Assembly: GCA_001872725.1 (NCBI GenBank)
Contig: MNWR01000105.1
Location: 574-42,462, forward strand
From: Proteobacteria bacterium CG1_02_64_396
GTDB taxonomy: Bacteria; Pseudomonadota; MNWR01; CG1-02-64-396
DNA: 41,889 bases
Direction: 5' to 3'
In this document: one piece after another, positions 19,301 through 26,461 of the stretch
Position numbering within the stretch: position 1 is the first letter of the stretch
Layout of the letters: every line of letters begins with the position of its first letter
The notes under the pieces: model-generated
The model's input: only the letters and a program-made list of their open reading frames with translations
Databases searched by the model: none
Told to the model about the DNA's origin: nothing
Position numbers and translations under genes: made by a program

Positions 19301-22300
19301 CGTTGTTCGGACTGAAACTCAACGTACCGTTTGCAGCAACACCCCCCACAAATTGTACATCGGCGCTGGTTTGTACCACGCCAGATGTAACCGTGACCGT
19401 TGCGGTTCCTATTGTGTTTTGAGTCGTTAGCGTCACGCTGGTCAGACCAAACGAATCGGTCGCTAGCGGCGCACTCAATAGCCCCAGATTCGTTGAGACA
19501 ACAGGCACAATCCCCACAATTGGCGCCCCGGTTGCGTCGGTTACCGCTATATCGAGGACGACACTGGCGGCGCCATTCGCAACCAAGGGGGCATTGCTGT
19601 TGAGTTGAAGTGAAATGGCCCCCACCACAGGGGCGGCGACCTTCAGTGACGCCGTTCCCGGCGGGATTGTGACAATGCCTAACGGAAGATTTTGGACCAC
19701 GCTGGCAGACAAAGTCTCATTGCCAGCCGAAGTCGGGGTATATGTAGCCGTGGCGATTCCACCTGAGGTTTGCCCATATTGCTTGCTCCACAGGCCGCCT
19801 AGCCCAGTCGATTGAAAATTGACGACCGTGCCATCCTCAACCGGATTGCCATACTGATCGGAGACGACCGCACTTACACCCACCGAACTTCCCAACAATG
19901 TGTTGGTTGATGTCAGCGAAATACTGCTTTTTGCAGGAATCCCCGCAGCAACCGTAAATGTCTTAATCCCGGTTTGGTAGCCGGATGCCACGACCGAAAC
20001 GACCCCAGAGCCTGGCAAATAGGATTGAATCGTAAAAGTGACGTTACCACTGGCATCGGTTGCAGGCAGAGGGAATGGGGCAACCACACCCATGGTGGTT
20101 GAAATGCTAACCGGAACGTTTGATGCCGAGTTTCCAAGGGCATCCGTCAAGTTAACGGTGAAGCTCAAGGGGGTGTCTGTTCTCCCGCTGCCCCCCGTGA
20201 TCGTCATCGTCCCCGAGCCACCGCTGATAAACGGTGAATTCAAAACCAATCCAGCATCGACATCGGATTGCAAGACAGGAAGGCTAAATGGATAGGTGTA
20301 AAAATATTCGGTCCCCGAAACGCGCACGCTGGCCTTGATATCGTCGTCGATCCACGCCGCCATCGCCTTGGGATAGATCAGCACGAATGAGGCTAGCCCG
20401 TTTTTGTCGGTGGTCACCGAGGCGGGAATCGTGCCCCCGGCTGCGTTAGGCGGTGTCAGTACCCCATCACCATTGGTGTCTTCGTCTACCGGAGATCGAT
20501 CATGAATAAGGTTTTTGTTGGTGTCTTCGTTGGGGATGGGATTGGACCGAAACACCTGCCATTTTAATGTGGAAACGCTGGTGCTGGTCCCACCCGAGGT
20601 CGTTGTGATCGTCGAATCAGGAACCTGTGCCCAATAGCCCGTGCGGTAGTAGGACGGCCAGATTTTGAGGCTCACTGCGGTGTTGGCCATGGGGCTGCCG
20701 CTACCGTCGACCACCAGCGCCATCATGGGCATGGTGTAATAGGTATCGTCGCTGGATGCGGTCCCGACCGTGCTTCTGCCCAAAACAATGGATGCAGGTA
20801 CCCCCCCGATAATGATCGAGGTTTGCTGTGCCGTTCCAAGTAGGTTCGTCGTTGGATCGATGATCTGGGCTTGAACCGTGACCCCGTTGGCACCACTGGC
20901 CAACGAACCTGCCTTGAAGGTCGCCTGGACGACGCCCGATGCATCGGTAAAGCCCACCGTCGGGGAAACCGTTTCCCCTCCACCGGTCGGATTGGTGATC
21001 GAGAATAAAACCGGCACCCCCGCAATGGGCTGCGAGGGTGCTGGGGTTCGAACCGTGGCTCGAAGGATGGTCGAATTGGATGCCCCCCCAACGCTAGCTG
21101 GCAATTGAGAAACATCAGACTGCAGGGTCATGCTTGGATTTGCCACAAAGGGGGATGCAATGACTACCGTACGCACATCGCTGTACACATCGGGGTGATC
21201 GGGATCGTAAACCCTTATATTGGCCACGCCCGAAGTGGTGGAGGCCAAGGTTGCAGTCGCACTTGTCCCCGAAAGGGTGCAAACCACAACTGCTGTACCT
21301 AGCCCCGTTGCAGCTGGAGCTGGAGCGTTCCCTGTGACTGCGGTCCAAGTCCCTAATGTCGTTGCAAAGGCAATCCTTGTTTGAACAGGAGTTCCCGTTG
21401 CGGCTTTATTCACCGCTATTTTGATGGCATTGGCTTTGGGTGTGGCGGGGGTCCATAAAACCACCGGGGCACCGGCTGTTTCTAACGCGGGGGGCGTCGC
21501 GCTCACGACCGGAGAGGTAATCCTAAAAGCATTGGCTGCCGCACTCACCGTGTAGTTCTGCGTTTTGGTTTGATCCCCAAGACCCTTAGCCTCAATCACC
21601 AAGCTCCCTGTGCTCCCAGTGCCGGTTCCCTCAATCGTAACGGTGGCCACACCAAACCCATCTGTTTGCGCCGAAAGGGTCTGAAGTGGCTGGGGCGCAG
21701 AGGCGTTTACGTCCGTGATCGTACCCGTGGCGGGCAGTGGGATGCTTGGGGAAGTAACCGTGAAATCGATCAGTGCTCCCGCAATTGGGTTGCCCCCCGC
21801 ATCCAAGGCGGTCGCTTTCAACGTGTCTGTGATCGGGTTGGTCGGGGGTGCCGCCGTGGTCAGCGAGGTGGTCGTCGTCGCCAACGAAAGGGTCGAGCCC
21901 CCGACCGCGATTTGGAGGGTTTGTTGGGGGAGGGTGCCGACGTTAGCGGTGATCGTCGCGAGTTGGTTGTTTCGATTACCTGTTCCCGATGAGAACGTCA
22001 CGCTGGCTACGCCATTTACATCGGTCGTCGCTGAAGCTGAGCTTAATTGGCCCGCATCCGTCGTAAAAGTCACCGGGACTCCGGCGATCACCGCATTGGC
22101 GGTATCAAGAACGGTTGCCGAAACGGTTGAGGTATTGCTGTTGTCGGATTTAACGCTGTAGATGGTGGCGCCCAACGACAGGGTCGCAGGTATGGCCGAT
22201 ACCGTTGTACCCGCAGCGGTTACAATGACACTTGTTGTGCTGGAAACCGATCCGCTTGTTGCTGTGACGGTGACCGTTCCGGCAACATTATCTTTAATCG

Positions 22301-22631
22301 TGGCGGTGAAAACGCCGGATGATGAAGTTGTCCCCGAGAGCGGTGAGAGGCTTGCCGTCGCACTGCTCGTAGTCAGTGCAATTGTGGCCCCAGAGACCGC
22401 GGCCCCCGTGCTGTCCTGAGCTAGGACCGTGATGGTCGAAGTCGTGACGCCATCACCCTGGATTGAGGCAGGGTTCGCTGTCATTACCAAGGCTGCAACC
22501 GTTGGCGTCGTCGTTCCGCCAGAGCCGGAACTCGATGTAGGGTTCTGATTGCCGCAGCCTGAAGCGACCAACATCGCTGCAACCCACGCAACACCCCAAC
22601 CCTGCACCATCCAATTACGAAGACGATTCAT
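10374..22631 (-). CDS. Giant bacterial Ig-like repeat lipoprotein
   Basis: About 4085 residues in one uninterrupted frame. An export signal (MNRLRNWMVQGW, then a hydrophobic core) ends in VASGC, a plausible lipobox with Cys26 as the lipidated residue. Nearly all the rest is tandem Ig-like domains of about 85-100 residues of the Big_1/invasin type, each with a core like TVTARVLDAQGNPVPDGT, some 40 in total. The N-terminal half holds two diverged copies of a large module, each with an Asp/Asn-rich loop (NEDTNKNL, DTNGDGVLTPP). The middle has three to four copies of a four-domain unit. The C-terminal end resembles part of the N-terminal module. No beta-barrel, LysM, autotransporter or RTX end is visible. 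The ATG at 22631 has AAGGTGG upstream; a GTG at 22640 is an alternative. It lies 66 bases after pilQ. A surface adhesin or stalk role is inferred. Confidence 0.9.
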   Translation of the reverse strand: MNRLRNWMVQGWGVAWVAAMLVASGCGNQNPTSSSGSGGTTTPTVAALVMTANPASIQGDGVTTSTITVLAQDSTGAAVSGATIALTTSSATASLSPLSGTTSSSGVFTATIKDNVAGTVTVTATSGSVSSTTSVIVTAAGTTVSAIPATLSLGATIYSVKSDNSNTSTVSATVLDTANAVIAGVPVTFTTDAGQLSSASATTDVNGVASVTFSSGTGNRNNQLATITANVGTLPQQTLQIAVGGSTLSLATTTTSLTTAAPPTNPITDTLKATALDAGGNPIAGALIDFTVTSPSIPLPATGTITDVNASAPQPLQTLSAQTDGFGVATVTIEGTGTGSTGSLVIEAKGLGDQTKTQNYTVSAAANAFRITSPVVSATPPALETAGAPVVLWTPATPKANAIKIAVNKAATGTPVQTRIAFATTLGTWTAVTGNAPAPAATGLGTAVVVCTLSGTSATATLASTTSGVANIRVYDPDHPDVYSDVRTVVIASPFVANPSMTLQSDVSQLPASVGGASNSTILRATVRTPAPSQPIAGVPVLFSITNPTGGGETVSPTVGFTDASGVVQATFKAGSLASGANGVTVQAQIIDPTTNLLGTAQQTSIIIGGVPASIVLGRSTVGTASSDDTYYTMPMMALVVDGSGSPMANTAVSLKIWPSYYRTGYWAQVPDSTITTTSGGTSTSVSTLKWQVFRSNPIPNEDTNKNLIHDRSPVDEDTNGDGVLTPPNAAGGTIPASVTTDKNGLASFVLIYPKAMAAWIDDDIKASVRVSGTEYFYTYPFSLPVLQSDVDAGLVLNSPFISGGSGTMTITGGSGRTDTPLSFTVNLTDALGNSASNVPVSISTTMGVVAPFPLPATDASGNVTFTIQSYLPGSGVVSVVASGYQTGIKTFTVAAGIPAKSSISLTSTNTLLGSSVGVSAVVSDQYGNPVEDGTVVNFQSTGLGGLWSKQYGQTSGGIATATYTPTSAGNETLSASVVQNLPLGIVTIPPGTASLKVAAPVVGAISLQLNSNAPLVANGAASVVLDIAVTDATGAPIVGIVPVVSTNLGLLSAPLATDSFGLTSVTLTTQNTIGTATVTVTSGVVQTSADVQFVGGVAANGTLSFSPNNVAVGDPTLPVVSARFVDVNGNPIPDGTQIKFSVTAGSATLGAVYTTTTGGVASTTVTPNATGTVTIQADVTGTAATASNNLTVMSPQVTSVTLLASQLSQYADGTPVTLTATLKDSLGNSASGVTVSFTSTFGALTALTAVTNAAGQASVDLSSAVTGNAVVTASVTGTSPQTVSVDFVAVTTPAVPTSLGLGTSQVSVKSDGSDFATLTATVLDANNVVIPNATVSFAAAAGQLGSGNAVTDASGKATVSFSAGSVDPQNQVVLITATIGVLSRQIPVQISGSTVSATASAPSVTDNGSDSSSITVTVLDAGGKPVYNTAVSLKASINNKVLAGVTPLTTAAIALGTTDINGQVQTAITGISAGTVTLTASALNASWNLDLTVNAAANVLSVTAPATSPFPQTIGSPVTVTVSVPNPGLGVGQTHFVTFATTLGELDGVAGQRVVSKDVSALAAPASVSAVLTSSGAGLANVLIYDDANSANRANTQIAFSADISTAATVRLQATASTLPISTAASVYTTTLRAQVQTSSGQPVGNVPVAFSLPNPIGGGESVSPSIAYTDSSGIATATFSAGALSSGANGVTVQADVFRQAPLTTLTGATSIIIGGVAGSVIVGEAALDQVVDAGGGSSALYKVPMAVMVADAGGNPVANSIVTLSLWPSQYSTGSYVVYGQLLDGTPLTSAQITGSYPNEDANENLVLDVSEDANGDGLLTPPNTASGSVPRTVTTDANGVANFEMIYPKANANWITARLRASVLVSGTETSSEHLFRLPANHDDALYGKLGDSPFAAPGAAFLTVSPTSIQAVADGTAQTITANVVQISGGPVADGTSVDFATTFGTLSAASATTTAGAASITVSSTVVGQGAVTATTGSATPQTTTISFIPGNANTAQLDVAPNATALGTAVTLTARVFDAQGNPVADSTGVDFSSSAGGTFTAIHVGTVGGIATTSFTPTAAGNHTITATVTGAGVSTTGALYVSALPVGSISLTPSQNVQIANGSAVTLTAVITDTSGNLMSGQPVSFSGNFGTLSAVSATTLADGTASVTIASTVAGSANVTASSSTVTGTAAVTFVPGAAANTAVSLGSSTVSLGSSTTVTVAVTDATGNAAADGTGVDLASSLGGTFSKTHLSTLGGAATATYTPTTAGAHTLTSTVTGSAPAVSGSATLQVGSLPVGAVTVVPAVTQLVADVVSTTTVSIKVLDTSGAPVVGVIPTISADNAVTVGAATATDANGVSTATLTAGATVGVSTITASNGGISGTGTVTLIGGAAATVSVAATPNNVALGQTTTVTARVVDAQGNAVPNGTQVTFAETTATGAVLSALNVVTVNGNASITVNPAVAGAVTIGATVGGLPQVTTNITVNTLSAASLTLGASQTSQTADGASLITFTTTVQDSAGNGVNGVTVTFTSSLGALSALTATTAGGGLATVTLSSTTIGTAAVTATASGLTQAKSVSFVPGVASAASTTLSAGNVTLGGSTTVSVRVTDATGNAVLDGTGVDLVSNLGGAFSIAHVATFNGIASTAFTPSANGTHTITATVTGSAITGTATLQVASLAVGSMTVTPSASQLVADGAATMTVAVRVHDTSGAPMVGVTPSVIANNGMSVGAVAATGADGSSTVTLTAGSAVGTATIAASASGVSGSVTVALVGGAAASTTVSSTPNNLALGQTTTVTARVLDAQGNPVPDGTQVAFAETTATGSTLSATYAITAGGNASITVTPAASGTVTIGATVGALAQVTTNITVNTLSAASMTLAADQTVQTADGASLITLTATVKDSAGNGVNGVTVSFTSTLGTLSGLTAVTAGGGVATVTLSSPATGTATVTATASGLTQSQALSFVAGSASGVSVTLSPSNVQVGSSTTVTAVVTDAKGNAVVDGTQVTFSGGTGTFGVTVASTVSGSVSTSFVPSASGAHTLTATSGAATANATLTANALAVGSVTVTPSAPTLVADGASTITVDVTVRDATGAPLSGVTPTVSVDSDVTVGAVAATGVTGISTVTLTAGSTVGTATISATASGVSASGTVQMIGGAAASVTVSATPNNVSLGNTTTVTARVLDAQGNPVPNGTQVAFAETTATSATLSSLYVTTTSGNASITVTPAAAGTVTIGATVGALAQVTTNITVNTLSAASMTLAVDQTTQTADLVAVPGAVITVSATVKDAVGNGVNGVTVTFTSTVGSLSATTAVTNASGVATVTLSSTTVGAGAVTATASGLTQSQAISFVPGTASNVAVSLSPNNVQSGSSTTVTVRVTDATGNAVLDGTGVDLASTSAGTFGASHLSTSSGSATTIFTPSAVATHTVSATVTGTAITGSGTLTVNSASSSTLTLTTAVSLSQLTANNIDTSTLTATVKDSSGNAVIDGTVVSFVTDRGTLTSGATTANVVTATTTGGVATVTVDAGKVAEMRTITVTASGLTSTQQVTFNPGVMNIGATTSRILSNPSSVAAGATATFTIVAVDANNNPLANGTVFNVSATAGTLAAVTATTSSGIATFSWTAPSSGVTSVTFTATASGGSLTQTVAITGTATGSFNPVSMSVAVSGASISVLGEGTDTTTLTVTVVDEAGNAITDPTAGNNVEVKILSGPNGGELLSDGVTTSGNGGAALPLTTVNGQASVNLKAGTIPGTVRVQFQAVKDQTGALLGTPVTAISAPIAINSGAPNSLVVLLNNGNSAITNNNNGSYSRDVSALVLDQYGNPVPDGTAVYFGLIDYWTMGAQTDTTRTYPAAVTQGSTTAGAATFTDGSALLDYTTGNNGQGGVAVGDKIYVSSSPAGTDMGIHYISAVNSTTNLTVFNNFAETSALDQYVIGRAQYAKVGGSATTTSGIAKVVLTYPVAYMYYPVMLHAETAANGVWNVYNNASSYAALAPLTLTASPATLKSAPGTAISAVVTVKDSGGNIVPRVQANVSQAPSAASATLTGLTLSAAGITNASGQVTVTATIPGTAAPADTIAVTVDCGGYTATINITVN
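12895..14037 (-). repeat. Four-Ig super-repeat, unit 3 (1143 bases)
   Basis: A unit of about 381 residues made of four Ig-like domains in order, with starts such as LSAASMTLAAD, SVTLSPSNVQVG, LAVGSVTVTPS and ASVTVSATPNN. Its first domain boundary and the next unit's share an identical run of 59 bases (starting at 12896 and 14039 on the plus strand). Unit length is read from the recurrence of that run. Confidence 0.8.
14038..15189 (-). repeat. Four-Ig super-repeat, unit 2 (1152 bases)
   Basis: A second copy of the four-domain unit (about 384 residues: LSAASLTLGAS, ASTTLSAGNVTLG, LAVGSMTVTPS, ASTTVSSTPNN). It is highly similar to unit 3 at its ends and more diverged in its interior. The upstream unit from 15190 to about 16340 is a third, clearly weaker copy, and a two-domain partial copy lies at about 12330-12894. 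Confidence 0.78.
17150..17240 (-). other. Asp/Asn-rich loop, copy 2, in the giant protein
   Basis: Encodes NEDANENLVLDVSEDANGD followed by GLLTPPN. The spacing of Asp and Asn (DxNxDG type) resembles calcium-binding loops of dockerin or thrombospondin type. It is embedded in a module diverged from, but colinear with, the one around 20460-20550. Calcium binding is inferred from composition only. Confidence 0.55.
20455..20550 (-). other. Asp/Asn-rich loop, copy 1, in the giant protein
   Basis: Encodes NEDTNKNLIHDRSPVDEDTN followed by GDGVLTPPN. Flanking residues (KIWPSYYRTGYW before, VLIYPKAMAAWI after) match those around copy 2 (SLWPSQYSTGSY, EMIYPKANANWI), which shows the two belong to one duplicated module. 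Confidence 0.55.
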
Positions 22632-22697
22632 AGCCGCCACCTTGTCTTTTTCCTGCTTAGTGAGTTCAGCAAACAGCGCGCAAGTCCCATTGCTTGG

Positions 22698-25220
22698 TTA
22701 CAACGAGGTATCCGCCCGTTCGACTTTCTGAGGGATGTTGACGATTTTCGGTGTGATGAAGATCAACAACTCGCTCTTGATGTCCGCATCGGTATTTCTC
22801 TTGAACAACCAACCAAAGAACGGCAAGCGGGAAAGCAAGGGAACCCCCTCAGTCTGCTCCGACTTGTTTTGCTCAAAAATCCCCCCCAGCACCACGGTAT
22901 CACCGTTCTTTACAAGCACATGGGTTGTCAGGGTTTTTGTGTTGATTGAAGGTCCTGCCGCTCCCGCCGCAGTCGCGGTATCCACCGAATTTTTCGTGAT
23001 GCTCAGGTCAAGGCTGATTTGGTGGTCGGGGGTCACCGTGGGTGTTGCCTTGAGTGTCAGGGTCGCATCGGCGAATTGTGTCTGGGTTCCAGCGGCTGAT
23101 GTGGTTTGGTAGGGAACTTGCTGTCCTTGAGTGATCGTTGCCTCAACATTTTGGGTGGTAATGACCCGTGGGCTCGACACGATCTTTGCCTGATTCGCGG
23201 ACTCCATGGCGGAAAGCTCCAGATCCAATGAGATCTTCCCATCAAGCGACGCAAGACTAATCCCCAGCGCGCTACTTCCCGATGAAGCCGGTAAATTTAC
23301 CAACAATCCTCCGCCTCCAGACAAAGAACTACTAGAGGTTCCATTGATGCCCTGAATTCCTACAGACGCGGGAAAATTAAACACGCTATTCTGCCGTGAA
23401 AATTGACCACCCCAGGCGATGCCAAGTTGTTGATTGAAGTTGTTTCTAGCCTCCACAATACGCGCTTCAATTAACACCTGAGGCGTCGGAGAGTCCAGTT
23501 TAGAGATCAATTCTCTGAGCTTGGCAATATTTCGTGGCTGATCACGAATAATTAGCGCATTGGTACGCGCATCGACTGATATCACCGCGCTCTCAAAATT
23601 TGTTTCGTCTTGGGGTTGTCCGTCAGCGGCACCTGTTGCCGTGGCGCCCCCTGCTTGAACCGTTGTTTTGCCCTTGGTTTTAGCTCCAGCTTGGATCAAG
23701 GAATCAAGGACATCTTTGAGATCCGATGCTTTAGCCCGAAAGACCGGGACAACCTCGATCACCATCGGCTGATACAACGCATCAAGTGTTGTCTCTGCTT
23801 GAGCTTGAGTCGCTTTTCTTTTTTGCAGATCCGCAGCCCGCATCACATGAATAACATTACCTATTCGTTCTTTGACGAGATCTTTTGCACTTAAAATCAA
23901 ATCCAAGGCTTGATCCCATGGCACTTGATCCAGCTTAAGCGTCACCGACCCCGTTACCTCGTCCGAGGCAATAATGTTTAGACCGGAATATTCGGCAATA
24001 ATCTTGAGAGCCTCGTGTATCTCCAAATCATTGAAGTTCAAAGAAAGAGGCTCTCCAACATATTCGGGTGTCGGCGGAAGACCTGCCAACTCCCTCGCCT
24101 TTTGTGGTGTCATTACACGCAACAGAATTTTTCTGCCTTGAGTGAACAACTGGTGCTGAGCGTTTCTATTGGATACCTGGGCAACCAACTGCACACTTTC
24201 ACCTGACTGGTAAACATCCAGTGTTGAAACTTCGGTTTCGAAGTCGGCGACGGTCATGCGTTTTGGTCTCATCCCGAGACGAGAATTACTAATATTTAAA
24301 ATTAGGTTTTCGCCATCCCTTTTGGCTTCCACAGTGGGGCCAGCTTTATTAAGGCTGATTTCAATTTGAGCGATACCGTCGACCTTTTTAAATTTGACGT
24401 CTTCAACGGAAACCACCTCTCCCGAAGAAGCGGTCGCCCCCAAGCCCAAGCGAATCTTGAGATTATTGCCCTCTTTCTGAACTTGAAACGGCAATTCCCG
24501 ATCTTCTGCAAGGCTTACGACAATGCGCAATCGATCATCGTATTGCCCAATTTGAATCGTTTTCACCCTGGGGCTCTCGACCACAAAACGATTGCCTTGC
24601 ATGCGACTGACGGCGTGATCCAGGTCGATCACCAGTCGTTGAGGCCCCTTCAGCTGAAAAACCTTTGGATCGCTCCTCCACTGTCCCGAAACAGGAAGAA
24701 CGATCTCCGTACCGTCAACTACATCCCGCAACCTAAATTCACCAACTTGCAGGCGGTCATCTCCATTGGCCCCCATAACCCGGGTCTGCAAGCGAACCTT
24801 TAGCCCACCACCCGGTACCGGCTCTGTCGAAAAATCGACCGGCCCCACCAGCGCAAGCTCGATGCGCACAGAGGAGCCCGATAGCTCTTTTCTTACTTGG
24901 GGCACCACACTGCTCAACCATGTTGTCGGCTGAGACAATGCATTTACATTCTCACTAAGTCTTGCCCCAGGAAGATTAATCACGATACGGCGGGGTTGAT
25001 TCATTTCAAAAGCTTGAAACGTAAGATCACCATGCCAATCAATACGGACGTACGGACTGACACCATCCTCCATGAAGGCAAGATTGGTAACCTCAGGAAC
25101 GGAGACTACCGTCTCCTCTTCTTGCTGAGTCGTTGCGCACGAGCCAAGCAAAGCCGTTGAGCCTACGAGCAGGGCCACGGTCATTGTTCTGAGTTTAAAC
25201 CATTCAAATATTCGACTCAT
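22698..25220 (-). CDS. pilQ: Type IV pilus secretin PilQ
   Basis: PilQ forms the outer-membrane ring through which the pilus emerges. From ATG 25220 it has 840 residues. The signal ends in ALLGSC (C28), so a lipidated N-terminus is possible. Two AMIN-type domains that bind peptidoglycan follow (about 45-330, e.g. RIVINLPGARL and RLVIDLDHAVSRM). Next come an N0/STN domain (LSLNFNDLEIHEALKIIAEY), an N1 domain (VIEVVPVFRAKASDLKDVLD) and the secretin domain. The C-terminal signature is VPLLSRLPFFGWLFK with LLIFITPKIV. The frame stays open to 25244, but only the ATG at 25220 has a GAGG ribosome site at good distance. Last of the pilMNOPQ genes; 66 bases precede the giant gene. Confidence 0.95.
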   Translation of the reverse strand: MSRIFEWFKLRTMTVALLVGSTALLGSCATTQQEEETVVSVPEVTNLAFMEDGVSPYVRIDWHGDLTFQAFEMNQPRRIVINLPGARLSENVNALSQPTTWLSSVVPQVRKELSGSSVRIELALVGPVDFSTEPVPGGGLKVRLQTRVMGANGDDRLQVGEFRLRDVVDGTEIVLPVSGQWRSDPKVFQLKGPQRLVIDLDHAVSRMQGNRFVVESPRVKTIQIGQYDDRLRIVVSLAEDRELPFQVQKEGNNLKIRLGLGATASSGEVVSVEDVKFKKVDGIAQIEISLNKAGPTVEAKRDGENLILNISNSRLGMRPKRMTVADFETEVSTLDVYQSGESVQLVAQVSNRNAQHQLFTQGRKILLRVMTPQKARELAGLPPTPEYVGEPLSLNFNDLEIHEALKIIAEYSGLNIIASDEVTGSVTLKLDQVPWDQALDLILSAKDLVKERIGNVIHVMRAADLQKRKATQAQAETTLDALYQPMVIEVVPVFRAKASDLKDVLDSLIQAGAKTKGKTTVQAGGATATGAADGQPQDETNFESAVISVDARTNALIIRDQPRNIAKLRELISKLDSPTPQVLIEARIVEARNNFNQQLGIAWGGQFSRQNSVFNFPASVGIQGINGTSSSSLSGGGGLLVNLPASSGSSALGISLASLDGKISLDLELSAMESANQAKIVSSPRVITTQNVEATITQGQQVPYQTTSAAGTQTQFADATLTLKATPTVTPDHQISLDLSITKNSVDTATAAGAAGPSINTKTLTTHVLVKNGDTVVLGGIFEQNKSEQTEGVPLLSRLPFFGWLFKRNTDADIKSELLIFITPKIVNIPQKVERADTSL

Positions 25221-25275
25221 GGGTCGCCTCATGATGCACATCAAAGCAATGACAAACCAAGCCCATCGTTGGACG

Positions 25276-25833
25276 TCAATTTCCCTTAATTGACTTTGTG
25301 ATTAACCGCTCTTGCTGCTGACCAAACTGATCCACGTAGGGCTCAAGAATAATGAGCTCATTCGCGCCGATCCGAACGACTTTCCCCTCGTTTATGCCGA
25401 CATGATTCCCTACAAAAACCTGGTAGCTTCTACCCGATATGTCTCGCACAAGCGCAATTCTGTGCCCCTGCCTTCCGATAACAGCAACGAGTTTTAGTGT
25501 TGAAAGATCGAACTGTTCCAATGCTTCTTTCGGGCGACTTGGAGCTTCCTTCTCACCGCCTTGATGTTGGCTATCTGGAATGATGGGTTTTTTTGAAAAA
25601 AACGGGACAAACGGATCGCGACCCGCCGCGCCCGTGTAAGAATATTGCGGCAGGGAGGCATCAGGGATGTCGTTTTCGACTGGATCCATGATTTCTGAGT
25701 CTGAAGGTTGAACTTCTTCTTGGACCGATTTTTTTATCGGCGCAGGCGCAACCGCTGTGGTAACGGCTTCATCATCTCCACAACCTTCAATGAAGAAAAT
25801 CGCCGCAAACAATACGGCTTGAAAAAAACGCAT
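25276..25833 (-). CDS. pilP: Type IV pilus lipoprotein PilP
   Basis: PilP is an inner-membrane-anchored lipoprotein that connects PilN/PilO to the secretin. The 185 residues begin with a short hydrophobic signal ending in FIEGC, a somewhat unusual lipobox because of Glu at -2. A Pro/Asp/Glu-rich linker follows, then SYTGAAGRDPFVPFF (the conserved GRDPF motif of the family) and a C-terminal beta domain (LKLVAVIGRQGHRIALVRDISG). The ATG at 25833 overlaps the pilO stop (TGATG); a GTG three bases earlier is also open. GGAGG sits just upstream. Confidence 0.92.
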   Translation of the reverse strand: MRFFQAVLFAAIFFIEGCGDDEAVTTAVAPAPIKKSVQEEVQPSDSEIMDPVENDIPDASLPQYSYTGAAGRDPFVPFFSKKPIIPDSQHQGGEKEAPSRPKEALEQFDLSTLKLVAVIGRQGHRIALVRDISGRSYQVFVGNHVGINEGKVVRIGANELIILEPYVDQFGQQQERLITKSIKGN

Positions 25834-26459
25834 CACCTCCGCCTCCCCCCACCTGCCTGAGATGATGGTACAGCTTGCGCGGCCTTGCGCTCACCCTCTT
25901 CAAGAAATCTGAACGTGACCGCTTGGAAAGAGGCTTTGAGTTGCCCCCCCCCAACATTTTCCCCTCCGGTAATAGAAAAATCATAAATATTGACGATCCG
26001 CGGCATATTTGATACCGCCTCAAAAAACCCCCCCAGATCGTGAAAGTGCCCTTCCACAGCGATTTGAACTGGAATTTTTGCATAAAAATCTTCTTTAGAT
26101 TCCAGCTGCGGCCTGAAGCTTGTAAAGGTCAACCCCACCTGTTGCCCTGCCCGCGATATTTCACGCAAAAGGGACGCTACTTCTCTACTTTGCGGCAATT
26201 GAGTAACAACTACACTTAATCTCTTATCGATAATCTCAAGCTCTTTTTCAAGTTCCTTCATGCGCTGGGCTTTTTTAAGTTTATCCCCAACCTGTACCTT
26301 TATTTTTTCAACATCCGCCGTTAACGATTCGATTTCCTCAAATGAAGACTGAACCACAAGAAAAAAGAACCCAACAACCACCACCACTGCCGGTACTGTA
26401 AGCATCAACATTCGTTGCCACATCGGCAAAAATAGAAAGCGTAAAATCTGGTCGTTCAT
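25833..26459 (-). CDS. pilO: Type IV pilus inner-membrane protein PilO
   Basis: PilO pairs with PilN in the periplasm to align the pilus motor with the secretin. The 208 residues have one membrane helix (about 19-37), a coiled-coil stretch (about 40-85, rich in Glu and Lys), and a C-terminal ferredoxin-like domain (PVQIAVEGHFHDLGGFFEAV). A basic Gly/Arg tail ends the protein. It starts two bases after pilN stops. Confidence 0.92.
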   Translation of the reverse strand: MNDQILRFLFLPMWQRMLMLTVPAVVVVVGFFFLVVQSSFEEIESLTADVEKIKVQVGDKLKKAQRMKELEKELEIIDKRLSVVVTQLPQSREVASLLREISRAGQQVGLTFTSFRPQLESKEDFYAKIPVQIAVEGHFHDLGGFFEAVSNMPRIVNIYDFSITGGENVGGGQLKASFQAVTFRFLEEGERKAAQAVPSSQAGGGRRR

Positions 26460-26461
26460 TG

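Noticed and set aside
10374-22631. Intimin/invasin identity for the giant protein
   Set aside because: The Ig domains are of that type, but the LysM and beta-barrel domains that define intimins are missing.
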